Origin: Gammaproteobacteria bacterium
Lineage (GTDB): Bacteria; Pseudomonadota; Gammaproteobacteria; Pseudomonadales; Pseudohongiellaceae
Reading direction: 5' to 3'
Length of the DNA: 64,000 bases
Assembly (NCBI GenBank): GCA_030654835.1
Contig: JAURWS010000055.1
Location: forward strand, 91,139 to 155,138
The position numbers and the translations under genes are program-made. Below are positions 18,542-27,628 of the stretch, piece by piece. The notes beneath the pieces were generated by a model that did no database searches, was not told where the DNA came from, and saw only the letters and a list, made by a program, of their open reading frames with translations. Within the stretch, counting starts at the first letter, position 1; every line of letters starts with the position of its first letter.

Positions 18542-19579
18542 ATGCAGGTAGACAATTCACCACCCAGAATGATCGGCGAGTCCGCGAGCTTTCTGGAGAT
18601 GCAGGAGCACGTTTCCCGAGTGGCACCGCTGAACAAGCCGGTGCTGATAGTGGGTGAGCGTGGCACGGGCAAGGAGTTGATTGCCGCGCGCCTGCACTTC
18701 CTCTCCAGACGCTGGCAGCAGAATTTTCTCAAGATCAATTGCGCGGCCGTGAGCGACACTCTGCTGGAGTCGCAACTGTTCGGTCACGAGAGTGGGGCTT
18801 TCACGGGGGCAACCAGCCAGAAGAAAGGCTACTTCGAGCGCGCGGACGGTGGCACGCTTTTCCTTGATGAATTGGCAAATACCGCGATGCCGGTGCAGGA
18901 AAAAATTCTGCGCATCATTGAGTATGGGGAGCTGGAGCGGCTCGGAGGCAACCAGCCCTTGAAGGTGAACGTGCGCATCATTGCGGCTACCAACGAAGAT
19001 CTGCCAACGCTCGCCCGTGACAAGAAGTTCCGCGAGGATCTTCTGGATCGCCTCGCATTTGATGTCATCACGTTGCCCCCATTGCGCGCTCGTGCCGAAG
19101 ACGTCATGGTGCTCGCGGAGCATTTTGCCGTCGGCATGGTGAAAGAGCTGGGCGGTGATTATTTCCACGGCTTTTCGCAAAACGTTGCGCGCATGCTCGT
19201 CAGCCATACGTGGCCTGGTAACGTGCGCGAATTGAAGAATGTCATTGAACGTGCTGTTTATCAGAGTCCGGACCGACAGATTACCCGGCTGGTATTCAAT
19301 CCCTTTGAATCTCCCTATCGATTGGGTCAGGCTCCGCAAAAATCCGGTGGATCAGCGTCACCGGCAGGGCAAAGTGCCGTGTCTGTACAGTCCCCGGCAG
19401 TAGATCTGGACGCAGCAGAAACGCTGGATTTCAAGACTCATGTACAGGATTTCGAAATCGATCTGCTCAAGCAGGCCATGCAGCGCTGCCAGTTCAATCA
19501 GCGCAAGGCTGCCGATTTTCTGCAGATGAGCTACCATCAGTTGCGCGGCTATCTGCGCAAATACGACTTGTTGGGTTGA
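18542..19579 (+). CDS. pspF: PspF sigma-54 activator of the phage-shock operon
   Basis: A 345-residue AAA+ enhancer-binding protein without a receiver domain, as in PspF. Motifs are GERGTGKE (Walker A), ESGAFTGAT (the sigma-54 contact loop), GGTLFLDE (Walker B) and a C-terminal Fis-type helix-turn-helix (CQFNQRKAADFLQMSYHQLRGYL). The start at 18542 has AAGGAA upstream and gives the usual PspF opening; the longer frame from 18461 would run through the regulatory region. Divergent from pspA. Confidence 0.95.
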   Translation: MQVDNSPPRMIGESASFLEMQEHVSRVAPLNKPVLIVGERGTGKELIAARLHFLSRRWQQNFLKINCAAVSDTLLESQLFGHESGAFTGATSQKKGYFERADGGTLFLDELANTAMPVQEKILRIIEYGELERLGGNQPLKVNVRIIAATNEDLPTLARDKKFREDLLDRLAFDVITLPPLRARAEDVMVLAEHFAVGMVKELGGDYFHGFSQNVARMLVSHTWPGNVRELKNVIERAVYQSPDRQITRLVFNPFESPYRLGQAPQKSGGSASPAGQSAVSVQSPAVDLDAAETLDFKTHVQDFEIDLLKQAMQRCQFNQRKAADFLQMSYHQLRGYLRKYDLLG

Positions 19580-19602
19580 ACGCTTTAAGGAATGAGTGAT
19601 AC

Positions 19603-20334
19603 ATGGCGTTTCCAGTGAGTGATGAGATTCATCTGTGGGTGATTGATGAATCTTCAGTCGATGACGCGCTGCTTGCCACTTACGGGTCGCTCTTGTCTGC
19701 AGACGAACTGCAGCGGTATGAGCGACTGCGTCTGGAGGGCGATCGCCGCCGCTTTTTGACCACACGCGCTGCGATTCGTAGCGTTCTCAGTGGTTACTTT
19801 CCTGATGTGCAGCCAGCGCAATGGCAGTTCAGTCGCAATGCCTGGGGGCGCCCGGCTATTGCAGCACCTGTGCTTGATTCCGGCATCCAGTTCAATATTT
19901 CTCACGCCCAGGGGTTGATCGTCATAGCGGTGACGGAGCGTGGTGACCTGGGGGTAGATGTCGAATTTACCGGGCGGCGGTGCCGGACTCTGGCACTCGC
20001 AAATCGCTACTTTTCAGCGCGCGAGATTGCGGCACTCCAAGGCTTGTCTGTCAGTGCTCAACGAGAACGTTTCTTTGATTTGTGGACATTGAAAGAAGCC
20101 TATATCAAAGCATGTGGTATGGGGCTTGCGATACCGCTGCGCAGTTTCAGTTTTGAGTTTGCCAGGGAGGGTATTGCAATTGCCTTTGCGCCTGAGCGTT
20201 GCGACGAGCCCGAGGCCTGGCAGTTTTGGCAGATGCAGGCAGCGCCTCAGCACCGCCTGGCAATTGCTTTGAAGGGTTCTGATGGCTTGCGGCCGATGAA
20301 AGTGGTTTGTCGGCCGCTGGTCCCGGCGCTCTAG
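19603..20334 (+). CDS. 4'-phosphopantetheinyl transferase (Sfp type)
   Basis: A 243-residue enzyme that moves phosphopantetheine from CoA to carrier proteins. Signature motifs are NAWGRPAI, FNISHAQGLIVIAVT, the magnesium motif GVDVEF and FFDLWTLKEAYIKACG. The length and layout match the Sfp/Gsp type rather than AcpS. No polyketide or non-ribosomal cluster is near, so it may serve fatty-acid or housekeeping carrier proteins. It follows pspF by 23 bases. Confidence 0.93.
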   Translation: MAFPVSDEIHLWVIDESSVDDALLATYGSLLSADELQRYERLRLEGDRRRFLTTRAAIRSVLSGYFPDVQPAQWQFSRNAWGRPAIAAPVLDSGIQFNISHAQGLIVIAVTERGDLGVDVEFTGRRCRTLALANRYFSAREIAALQGLSVSAQRERFFDLWTLKEAYIKACGMGLAIPLRSFSFEFAREGIAIAFAPERCDEPEAWQFWQMQAAPQHRLAIALKGSDGLRPMKVVCRPLVPAL

Positions 20335-20354
20335 CTGTGACGACTTGGTGACAT

Positions 20355-21158
20355 TCAGCTGAGAATGTATTCCAGCACAAACTTGGAGCCGTAGAACCCC
20401 ACAATCAGAAGCAGGAAACCGGTCAGCGTGAAGCGAATCGCCGTAGTTCCGCGCCAGCCCAGCTTGTGCCTTCCCCACAGCAATGCCGCGAATACCATCC
20501 ACGCCAGCAGAGAGAAGAATGTCTTGTGTGGCAGACCCTGAGCCCACATATCCTCCACAAAGATAAAGCCGGCAATGATTCCCAGGCTAAGGAGTACCTG
20601 CCCGACCCACAGCAATTCAAACAGAAATGCCTCCATGTCCTGCAGCGGAGGGAAGCGCTTGATCACGCTGGCTGCATGTCTATTGCGCAGTTGATAGTTC
20701 TGGAAAGCCAGGAGAGTTGCCTGCAATGCCGCCATGGTCAGGATGCTGTAAGCCAGTATGGACAGCAGTATGTGGCTGGCAATTCCGAGTCCGATGTCCC
20801 GGGGTGGATAGCTGCTGTGAATGAATATGGATGCCAGAATGGAGAGAATGGCCAGTGGGAATAATCCCAGGATCAGATTGCTCAGCGGTTTGCGCAGGCT
20901 GCTGACAAGGACCAGCAAGGAGATTGAGGCAGTGATCAATGTGCTGATCTCGACGATGCCGAAGTGGAATCCGGCGTCCTTCTTGATGATCCCACTGGCG
21001 CTCACCGCGTGTGCGAGAACGGCCAGTAATCCGAATATGAACACCGCGCTGCCGGGCTCTGTCGTGGCGGTCCGGTTCTGCAATCGCCGTCCCTGATTGA
21101 CGGAACTGATCAGGTAAAACAGTACGGCAATCAGTCCTGAGAGGGTGGTAAGCTGCAT
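20355..21158 (-). CDS. ypjD: Inner membrane protein YpjD, CcsA-like
   Basis: A 267-residue protein with about eight membrane helices, of the CcsA/YpjD family related to cytochrome c assembly proteins. WVGQVLLSLGIIAGFIFVEDMW and HKTFFSLLAWMVFAALLWGRH carry the conserved aromatic and histidine residues. The start at 21158 fits the E. coli YpjD length (263); a longer frame from 21215 adds 19 polar residues. Divergent from ffh, a neighbour arrangement common in gammaproteobacteria. Confidence 0.9.
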   Translation of the reverse strand: MQLTTLSGLIAVLFYLISSVNQGRRLQNRTATTEPGSAVFIFGLLAVLAHAVSASGIIKKDAGFHFGIVEISTLITASISLLVLVSSLRKPLSNLILGLFPLAILSILASIFIHSSYPPRDIGLGIASHILLSILAYSILTMAALQATLLAFQNYQLRNRHAASVIKRFPPLQDMEAFLFELLWVGQVLLSLGIIAGFIFVEDMWAQGLPHKTFFSLLAWMVFAALLWGRHKLGWRGTTAIRFTLTGFLLLIVGFYGSKFVLEYILS

Positions 21159-21335
21159 GGCGGTCTCTGGGGTCTTCTTGTAGGTTGAGCTTCCGGGATT
21201 GTAGAGAAGCTTCATTTTAACACTTGTTGGGAAAGTTTCTCATATGTGGGGAGGGGGTTGAAGTGATATTTTCTGAGCACTCCGTGCGCCCTCAGCACAG
21301 CTCCTTGTGGCAGTGAACATCTCGGCGTATTTGGC

Positions 21336-21341
21336 TATAAT
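21336..21341 (+). promoter_or_regulatory. -10 element upstream of ffh
   Basis: A perfect TATAAT 45 bases before the ffh start. The -35 region is weak (GTGAAC at 21313-21318 with a 17-base spacer), so the assignment rests mainly on the -10 box and its place between divergent genes. Confidence 0.5.
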
Positions 21342-21385
21342 CGCCCGCCATCGAAAATTCCCCGCAGCAAATTTGGAAGTGAACT

Positions 21386-22768
21386 ATGTTTGAAAGTCTT
21401 ACCGAACGACTCTCCGGCGCCCTGCGCAAGATCAGCGGCAAGGGGACTCTGACAGATAACAACATTCAGGATGCGCTACGTGAAGTGCGACGCGCACTTC
21501 TGGAAGCCGATGTGGCCTTGTCTGTCGTCAAGGAATTCGTTGAGCGTGTCCGGCAGCGCGCGATTGGGCAGGAAGTCTCTCAGAGTCTCAGCCCCAGCCA
21601 GGCCTTCATCAAGATCGTGCAGGCCGAACTCGAAACCGTCATGGGCGTTGCCAACGAGGCGCTGAATCTGCGCGCCCAGCCACCGGCAATTATCCTGATG
21701 GCGGGTTTGCAGGGCGCCGGTAAAACCACCACGGTGGCGAAACTTTCCCTGTGGCTGAAGAAAAATGCCAAGAAGAATGTGATGGTCGTCAGCGCCGACG
21801 TTTATCGTCCTGCGGCGATTGCCCAGTTGCAGACGCTGGCCACCGACGTGGGGGTGGAGTTCTTCCCCAGTGATATCAGCCAGTCGCCGGAAGCCATTGT
21901 GTTGGCTGCGTTGAAAGAAGCCAAAACGAAATTCATGGACGTGCTGATCGTCGACACCGCCGGCCGTCTGGCGATTGACGACGAGATGATGTCGGAAATC
22001 CGCCGCCTGCATGAAGTGCTGAATCCTATCGAAACGCTGTTTGTCGTCGATGCGATGACAGGTCAAGATGCGGCCAATACCGCCAAGGCCTTCAATGACG
22101 CATTGCCGCTGACGGGTGTGATTCTGACCAAGGCCGATGGCGATGCGCGTGGTGGTGCCGCGCTCTCAGTCAGACAGATCACCGGCAAACCAATCAAGTT
22201 CATCGGTATGGGCGAGAAGGCCGATGCCCTTGAGCCATTCTATCCTGATCGTATTGCGACCCGTATTCTCGGCATGGGCGACCTTCTGTCGTTGATCGAA
22301 GAGGTCGAGCGCAAGGTAGACAAGGAAAAGGCCGAGCGTCTGGCGGCCAAGATCAAGAAGGGCAAGGGCTTCGATCTGGAGGATTTCAAGGAGCAGATCA
22401 AGCAGATGCAGAACATGGGCGGAATGGCGAGCATCATGGACAAGATGCCGGGCCTTGGCGCTTTGCCTCCCGGCGCGGCCAAGATGGTCGATGATTCGCT
22501 GTTCCGCAAAATGGAAGCGATCATCAATTCGATGACCATGAAGGAGCGAGTGAACCCCGATATTCTGAATGGCTCGCGCAAGCGTCGCATTACACAGGGT
22601 TCGGGTACCGACATTCAGGATTTGAATCGGTTGCTCAAGCAACACAAACAGATGCAGAAGGTTATGAAGAAGATGAAGGGTGGCGGACTGGCGAACATGA
22701 TGCGTGGATTGGGCGGCATGCGTGGCCCGGGAGGTTTTCCCGGTGCCGGTGGTCCTCCTCGCTTCTAA
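21386..22768 (+). CDS. ffh: Signal recognition particle GTPase Ffh
   Basis: A 460-residue SRP54 protein targeting membrane proteins co-translationally. It has the N domain, then the G domain with GLQGAGKTTT, VDTAGRLAID and TKADGDARGG, then the methionine-rich M domain with many methionines from about residue 340 and a glycine-rich tail (MRGLGGMRGPGGFPGAGG). It is complete and followed by the rpsP operon. Confidence 0.98.
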   Translation: MFESLTERLSGALRKISGKGTLTDNNIQDALREVRRALLEADVALSVVKEFVERVRQRAIGQEVSQSLSPSQAFIKIVQAELETVMGVANEALNLRAQPPAIILMAGLQGAGKTTTVAKLSLWLKKNAKKNVMVVSADVYRPAAIAQLQTLATDVGVEFFPSDISQSPEAIVLAALKEAKTKFMDVLIVDTAGRLAIDDEMMSEIRRLHEVLNPIETLFVVDAMTGQDAANTAKAFNDALPLTGVILTKADGDARGGAALSVRQITGKPIKFIGMGEKADALEPFYPDRIATRILGMGDLLSLIEEVERKVDKEKAERLAAKIKKGKGFDLEDFKEQIKQMQNMGGMASIMDKMPGLGALPPGAAKMVDDSLFRKMEAIINSMTMKERVNPDILNGSRKRRITQGSGTDIQDLNRLLKQHKQMQKVMKKMKGGGLANMMRGLGGMRGPGGFPGAGGPPRF

Positions 22769-22868
22769 ACTGTGGTCGTGCTCTAATCACCGCTTAGAAA
22801 AAATAGAATGGCAATGGTCTGAACGGCCCATTCGGCGGGGCTTCTCTGTCGATTTGTGGGTTTGACAG

Positions 22869-22910
22869 AGTGCCGGGAAAATCTTTAAAGATTCCTTCCA
22901 TCCCGGCACT
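22869..22910. other. Hairpin between ffh and rpsP
   Basis: A perfect 10-base inverted repeat AGTGCCGGGA/TCCCGGCACT (22869-22878, 22901-22910) encloses a 14-base perfect palindrome (22880-22893). No T-run follows directly, but it separates ffh from the ribosomal operon and lies just before the rpsP promoter region (TAGAAT at 22919-22924). Confidence 0.55.
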
Positions 22911-23030
22911 AATTCCCTTAGAATACCCGCCTTTTTCCAGCCTCGGCACTTGTTGGCGTTGTAACAGTGTCTTTAGATGTTGTGGCTGGGTCAGTTTTCG
23001 TATGAACGATTAACTCAGGAAATACAGTTT

Positions 23031-23291
23031 ATGGTCACAATTCGACTGGCTCGCGCTGGCGCAAAAAAGAAACCTTTTTACTACATCACAGTCACCGATC
23101 AGCGCAATGCGCGTGATGGTCGCTTCATTGAGCGTGTAGGGTTCTTCAACCCTGTCGCCCGCGGCCAGGAAGAGCGTCTGCGTATCAATCTTGATCGCGT
23201 GCAGCATTGGTCAGTCAACGGTGCTCAGCCAAGTCAGCGCGTTGCCGCTCTGATCAAGGAAGCCACTGCCGTTGCGACGACAGTTGCCTGA
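23031..23291 (+). CDS. rpsP: 30S ribosomal protein S16
   Basis: An 86-residue S16. [19 protein letters not shown] and [15 protein letters not shown] are the family pattern. The start at 23031 is chosen for the conserved MVTIRL opening and AGGAA upstream. First gene of rpsP-rimM-trmD-rplS. Confidence 0.98.
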   Translation: MVTIRLARAGAKKKPFYYITVTDQRNARDGRFIERVGFFNPVARGQEERLRINLDRVQHWSVNGAQPSQRVAALIKEATAVATTVA

Positions 23292-23296
23292 TTGCC

Positions 23297-23318
23297 CTGT
23301 CTGCTGTGAAGCAGACAG
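23297..23318 (+). other. Intercistronic hairpin with GTGA tetraloop
   Basis: CTGTCTGCT-GTGA-AGCAGACAG is a perfect 9-base stem with a GNRA-type loop, beginning five bases after the rpsP stop and ending 48 bases before rimM. It has no T-tract. It could lower rimM expression relative to rpsP or protect upstream mRNA; both are inference. Confidence 0.65.
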
Positions 23319-23366
23319 CACAGGCATGACGTCAGGCTTGGGCTTGACGTAAGAGGGTGGATAGTC

Positions 23367-23903
23367 ATGGAGTTCAAGCAACAGGAATTGATCACTATGG
23401 GGCGGATTGGTCGGCTCTATGGCATCAAGGGCTGGGTCAAGCTGATTTCCTATACCAACCCACAGGACAATATTCTCGATTTCCGTCAACTGTTAGCCCG
23501 TATCGGCGGGCAGTGGCAGGCCATCGAGATGGATCAGGGCAAGATTCACGGCAAGGGTCTTGTCGCACACTTCGTTGGTTTCGATGATCCCGACGAAGTG
23601 AAAAATCTGACCGGTGTAGAGCTGGCAGTGCCGATAGATGAGTTGCCTGAGCTGGGGTCCGAAGATTTTTACTGGCACGAGTTGCTTGGCATGCGTGTGG
23701 TGACTGAGTCCGGGCAGTATCTGGGAGTCGTCTCCAAGCTGCTGGAAACCGGTGCCAACGATGTGTTGGTAGTGCAGGCTGTAGAAGGCAGTGTCGATGG
23801 GCGTGAGCGATTGATTCCCTATCTGTTCGACAGGGTCGTTAAACGCGTCAGTCGCGAAGAGCGCTGTATTACCGTCGATTGGGACGCTGATTATCTGGCT
23901 TGA
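23367..23903 (+). CDS. rimM: Ribosome maturation factor RimM
   Basis: A 178-residue 16S maturation factor that binds S19. It has the N-terminal barrel (MGRIGRLYGIKGWVKLISYT) and the PRC-barrel half (FYWHELLGMRVVTESGQYLGVV, then LIPYLFDRVV). Ribosome site AAGAGGGTGG lies eight bases upstream. Confidence 0.97.
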   Translation: MEFKQQELITMGRIGRLYGIKGWVKLISYTNPQDNILDFRQLLARIGGQWQAIEMDQGKIHGKGLVAHFVGFDDPDEVKNLTGVELAVPIDELPELGSEDFYWHELLGMRVVTESGQYLGVVSKLLETGANDVLVVQAVEGSVDGRERLIPYLFDRVVKRVSREERCITVDWDADYLA

Positions 23904-23943
23904 TTGACGAGTGCCAAGCGGAGAGAAGCAAAAGGGGAATGCG

Positions 23944-24735
23944 GTGCAGATCGGTATTGTGACGCTGTTTCCTGAGATGTTCGCGGCAGTGACCGATTAC
24001 GGGATCACGGGCCGGGCGTGTCGCGAAAACATTGTGACGCTGCAGTGCTGGAACCCGCGGGATTTCACGAATGACCGGCATCGCACGGTGGATGATCGCC
24101 CCTTCGGCGGTGGCCCGGGCATGTTGATGAAGACCGAGCCATTGCAGGCGGCGATTGCGGCGGCAAAGGTTGGTTTGAATACAGAAGTTGCAGGTGCGGA
24201 CGATAAGTCAGGCGACAGTGCAGTGATTGCGCCGACGGTAATCTACATGTCGCCGCAGGGACGCAAACTGGATCAGCAGGGTGTTGTCGAGTTGGCGGCA
24301 CGCAGGAAGCTGGTGTTGGTATGCGGCCGTTATCAGGGCATTGATGAGCGGGTCCTGCGCAACGATATCGACGAGGAATGGTCGATTGGGGATTACGTCC
24401 TCAGTGGTGGTGAGCTGGCGGCCATGGTGCTGGTCGATGCGTTGACGCGCTATCAACCAGAGGCGCTGGGTCACGAGGGATCAGCAGCAGCCGATTCCTT
24501 CGCGGATGGCCTGTTGGACTGCCCACAGTACACGCGGCCACAGGAGTACATGGGTGAGTCAGTCCCCGAGGTGCTGCTGGGCGGGAACCACGAACAGATC
24601 AGAATTTGGCGACTCAAACAGAGTCTTGGCAATACTTGGCTCAAGCGGCCTGACTTGCTGAAAAAGATGACGTTGAGTGCGGAATATAAAGGTTTATTGG
24701 AACAATTTATTGGTGAACACGAGGCAAGGCGTTGA
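23944..24735 (+). CDS. trmD: tRNA (guanine-37-N1) methyltransferase TrmD
   Basis: A 263-residue knot-fold methyltransferase making m1G37 in tRNA. The GTG start at 23944 is preceded by AAAAGGGGAATGC and gives the typical opening [13 protein letters not shown]. The cofactor-binding knot has [10 protein letters not shown] and [16 protein letters not shown] residue stretch of extra sequence (about 179-205 of the window frame) is not deleted. Usual length is about 250, so it is slightly long. Confidence 0.96.
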   Translation: MQIGIVTLFPEMFAAVTDYGITGRACRENIVTLQCWNPRDFTNDRHRTVDDRPFGGGPGMLMKTEPLQAAIAAAKVGLNTEVAGADDKSGDSAVIAPTVIYMSPQGRKLDQQGVVELAARRKLVLVCGRYQGIDERVLRNDIDEEWSIGDYVLSGGELAAMVLVDALTRYQPEALGHEGSAAADSFADGLLDCPQYTRPQEYMGESVPEVLLGGNHEQIRIWRLKQSLGNTWLKRPDLLKKMTLSAEYKGLLEQFIGEHEARR

Positions 24736-24766
24736 CGCGTCAGGCTGCGAACCCTGGAGTAAGGCA

Positions 24767-25132
24767 ATGAGCAAGAGCAAGATCATTCAGATGGTTGAGA
24801 AAGCACAGATGACCAAGGAAATCCCGGATTTCGGTCCAGGGGATACGGTGGTTGTGCAGGTAAAGATCAAAGAGGGTGACCGTGAGCGTCTGCAGGCGTT
24901 TGAAGGTGTGGTGATCGGTGTCCGTAATCGTGCGCTGAACTCTGCGTTCACCGTTCGCAAGATATCCCACGGTGTGGGCGTAGAGCGTACCTTCCAGACT
25001 TACAGCCCCATGCTCGACAGCATCACACTGAAGCGTCGTGGCGATGTGCGTCAGGCCAAGCTGTACTACCTCAGAGACCTGTCTGGCAAGGCAGCACGTA
25101 TTACCGAAAAGCTGGAAAAGAAGTCCAGCTGA
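24767..25132 (+). CDS. rplS: 50S ribosomal protein L19
   Basis: A 121-residue L19. [34 protein letters not shown] and the C-terminal [23 protein letters not shown] are the family signature. Start at MSKSKII with GGAG upstream. Last gene of the ribosomal operon, closed by a terminator. Confidence 0.98.
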   Translation: MSKSKIIQMVEKAQMTKEIPDFGPGDTVVVQVKIKEGDRERLQAFEGVVIGVRNRALNSAFTVRKISHGVGVERTFQTYSPMLDSITLKRRGDVRQAKLYYLRDLSGKAARITEKLEKKSS

Positions 25133-25220
25133 TTCGAGTGACGATCGCCGCCTGAGGCAATTGCTGTTGTCAGGCTCGCGCAAGTCTATATGTGTGAACG
25201 TTCGTATGATCGGGCGTATG

Positions 25221-25257
25221 AAAAGGGAGGCAATCCATATTGCTTCCCTTTTTGTTT
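25221..25257 (+). terminator. Intrinsic terminator after rplS
   Basis: A 14-base stem (25221-25234 with 25239-25252, one G-T pair) with loop CCAT, ending in a T-rich tail (TTTTTGTTTT). The stem top is AAGGGAGGCAAT. It ends the rpsP-rimM-trmD-rplS transcript. Confidence 0.9.
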
Positions 25258-25335
25258 TGGTGGTCCGTCATTCCCGCTTGTGTTAATTTACGGCTATCAC
25301 GGTTTTATTAATGCGGTATCGCGAGGTTCTTCGTC

Positions 25336-26100
25336 ATGACAACATTGTTTCGATCTGTTGCCGCTATTGCATTGGTCTCGGTGGGGCTTGCCTATGCTGC
25401 ATTCGGACAGTCGGTTACTACCGAGGAACCCTGGGCTGCGGAGTTGCAAACGAAACTGACTCAGACGTTGGCCGCTGCCACTGAGAGTGATGTGCAGGTC
25501 GTCCGCATCAGCGAGACTCCTGTGGCAGGTCTCGTGGAAGTGGAGTTGAGTACCGGCGAGACCCTGTTCTCTGATCGCGAAGGCGGGTATCTGGTCACCG
25601 GTGATTTGTTCAAGGCGAGCCCGGACGGTTTGGAAAATCTTACTGCGGCTGCGCGCCAAGGCAAGATTGCGGAGTGGATTGCCGCAGTGCCCGAATCAGA
25701 GATGATCATATTCACACCTGAGGAAAAGAAGGCGTCAATTACTGTCTTCACCGACGTTGACTGCGCCTATTGCCGCAAGTTTCACGGTGAACTCGATGCA
25801 ATCATGGCGCTTGGCATTCAAGTGCGATATGTCGCCTATCCCCGTGGTGGCGAAGCATCTACTGCCTATCCCAAGATGATTTCTGTCTGGTGTTCTGAGG
25901 ATCGCAACAAGTCGCTGACTCAGGCCAAACATGGGCAGAGCCTGCCTACCCGTGACTGCCAGACCCCCGTGCTGGAGCATTACAATCTGGGCAACAAGAT
26001 TGGCATTTCCGGAACTCCCGCCCTTGTGCTGGAAGACGGGACAGTGATCCCGGGTTATCTCGACAGCCAGCAGCTTGCAGGAGTGGTTTTCGGTCAGTGA
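25336..26100 (+). CDS. dsbC: Periplasmic disulfide isomerase DsbC
   Basis: A 254-residue periplasmic isomerase that repairs wrong disulfides. A signal peptide ends near FGQ (residue 25). The dimerisation domain is about residues 30-90, then a thioredoxin fold with active site CAYC in FTDVDCAYCRKFH and the cis-proline in GISGTPALVLEDG. The second cysteine pair (WCSED and RDCQ) is present as in DsbC. DsbD, its reductant, is encoded 5 kb downstream. Confidence 0.94.
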   Translation: MTTLFRSVAAIALVSVGLAYAAFGQSVTTEEPWAAELQTKLTQTLAAATESDVQVVRISETPVAGLVEVELSTGETLFSDREGGYLVTGDLFKASPDGLENLTAAARQGKIAEWIAAVPESEMIIFTPEEKKASITVFTDVDCAYCRKFHGELDAIMALGIQVRYVAYPRGGEASTAYPKMISVWCSEDRNKSLTQAKHGQSLPTRDCQTPVLEHYNLGNKIGISGTPALVLEDGTVIPGYLDSQQLAGVVFGQ

Positions 26101-26160
26101 GCTGACTCCTTGAATTCCGGCGAGAACTGCATTTTCCCAATTAATCTTTAGTACAATGTG

Positions 26161-26179
26161 CGCCATTTTCACCATGGCG
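26161..26179 (+). other. Small hairpin before the hom ribosome site
   Basis: CGCCAT-N7-ATGGCG, a perfect 6-base stem ending just before the TGAGGA ribosome site of hom. A TACAAT -10-like box lies at 26152-26157, so the hairpin would fall at the 5' end of the message. A role in translation control is possible but not shown. Confidence 0.35.
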
Positions 26180-26192
26180 TTGAGGATTTGTC

Positions 26193-27560
26193 TTGAAACA
26201 GGAATCGCTACAGAGCGCGGTATCGCCCGCGAAAGACGGCAAACAGCAGTTCAATATTGGTATCTGCGGGATGGGCACCGTTGGCGGTGGCACATTCACT
26301 CTGCTGCAGAGCAAGCAGGAAGAAATTACCCGACGTCTGGGAAAAACGCTCAAAGTGACTCATGTCGCCTCTCGCCGTCAGAATCCTGCTTTTGACACCA
26401 GCCATATTCTTTTCAGCACCGACGTTTTCGCAGTGGCAGATGATCCGGCAATCGATATTCTGGTAGAAGCCATGGGCGGTATGGAACCTGCGTTTCCGCT
26501 GATCATGCGCGCAATCGAGAACGGCAAGCACGTCGTGACCGCCAACAAAGCCCTCATCGCCGTGCATGGCAATGAGATTTTTGCGGCCGCCAAGCGCAAG
26601 GGCGTCACTGTTGCCTATGAAAGCGCAGTGGCAGGTGGCATTCCCATCATCAAGGCATTGCGCGAAGGGTTGGCAGCCAACTCGATTCAATGGCTGGCCG
26701 GCATCATCAATGGCACCGGCAACTTCATTCTGACGGAGATGGCGCAAAAGGGTCGCAGTTTTCCAGACGTGTTGAAGGAAGCACAGGCGCTCGGTTATGC
26801 CGAAGCCGATCCCACCTTCGATGTCGAAGGAATCGATGCCGCGCACAAGCTGACCATCCTAGCGTCCAACGCCTTCGGTATCGCTCTGCAATTCGAGAAG
26901 GTGTACACCGAAGGAATCAGCAAAGTTACCATTGCCGACGTCAACTATGCCAATGAGCTGGGCTATCGCATCAAGCATCTCGGTATCGCTCGCATGACTG
27001 ACAAGGGCATCGAGATGCGCGTGCATCCGACGTTGATCTCCAATCAGCGCCTGATTGCCAACGTCAATGGTGTGATGAACGCGGTGGTGGTGAAGGGCGA
27101 TTCAGTTGGCTCTACTCTCTACTACGGTGCGGGCGCGGGAGCCAAAGCAACTGCCTCGTCCGTGGTGGCCGATCTCTTTGACATCGCGCGTGCGTCTGGT
27201 TCGACGTCAGGAAGTGTTCCGTCGCTGGCATTCAATTCTCTGCGCACAGACGTGCCGATTCTCGGCATCGACGATATAGAGTGCGAGTATTACCTGCGCA
27301 TCGCAGCACAGGACAAGATCGGTGTCATGGCACAGATTTCTCAAGTGCTGATGACACACGGCATCAATATCGAAGCATTGATCCAGAAAGAGCCGGACCA
27401 CAACGCCACCGGCGACGTGACAGTGCCAGTGGTCCTGTTGACGGGCAAGGTGCAGGAGCGACAAATGAACAAGGCGATTGCGGCCATCGAAGCGCTTGAG
27501 CAGGTTGTCGACAAGGTGACGCGCATACGCGTAGAACTGTTCGACGGCGAAGGCAATTAA
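26193..27560 (+). CDS. hom: Homoserine dehydrogenase
   Basis: A 455-residue monofunctional homoserine dehydrogenase for threonine and methionine synthesis. NAD(P) loop GICGMGTVGGGTF, then VTANKALIAVHG, the catalytic region AGIINGTGNFIL and DVEGIDAAHKL, and a C-terminal ACT domain (KIGVMAQISQVLMTHGINI) for threonine feedback. The start is TTG: TGAGGA is eight bases upstream and no ATG is available before the Rossmann motif. It has about 20 extra N-terminal residues compared with Pseudomonas Hom. Followed by thrC after 68 bases. Confidence 0.96.
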   Translation: MKQESLQSAVSPAKDGKQQFNIGICGMGTVGGGTFTLLQSKQEEITRRLGKTLKVTHVASRRQNPAFDTSHILFSTDVFAVADDPAIDILVEAMGGMEPAFPLIMRAIENGKHVVTANKALIAVHGNEIFAAAKRKGVTVAYESAVAGGIPIIKALREGLAANSIQWLAGIINGTGNFILTEMAQKGRSFPDVLKEAQALGYAEADPTFDVEGIDAAHKLTILASNAFGIALQFEKVYTEGISKVTIADVNYANELGYRIKHLGIARMTDKGIEMRVHPTLISNQRLIANVNGVMNAVVVKGDSVGSTLYYGAGAGAKATASSVVADLFDIARASGSTSGSVPSLAFNSLRTDVPILGIDDIECEYYLRIAAQDKIGVMAQISQVLMTHGINIEALIQKEPDHNATGDVTVPVVLLTGKVQERQMNKAIAAIEALEQVVDKVTRIRVELFDGEGN

Positions 27561-27628
27561 TCAGCTATTAATCACCCGCAGGCGGAGTCGTCAGGACTTC
27601 TGCAGCAACGAGAGAATTGAAAGTGGCA

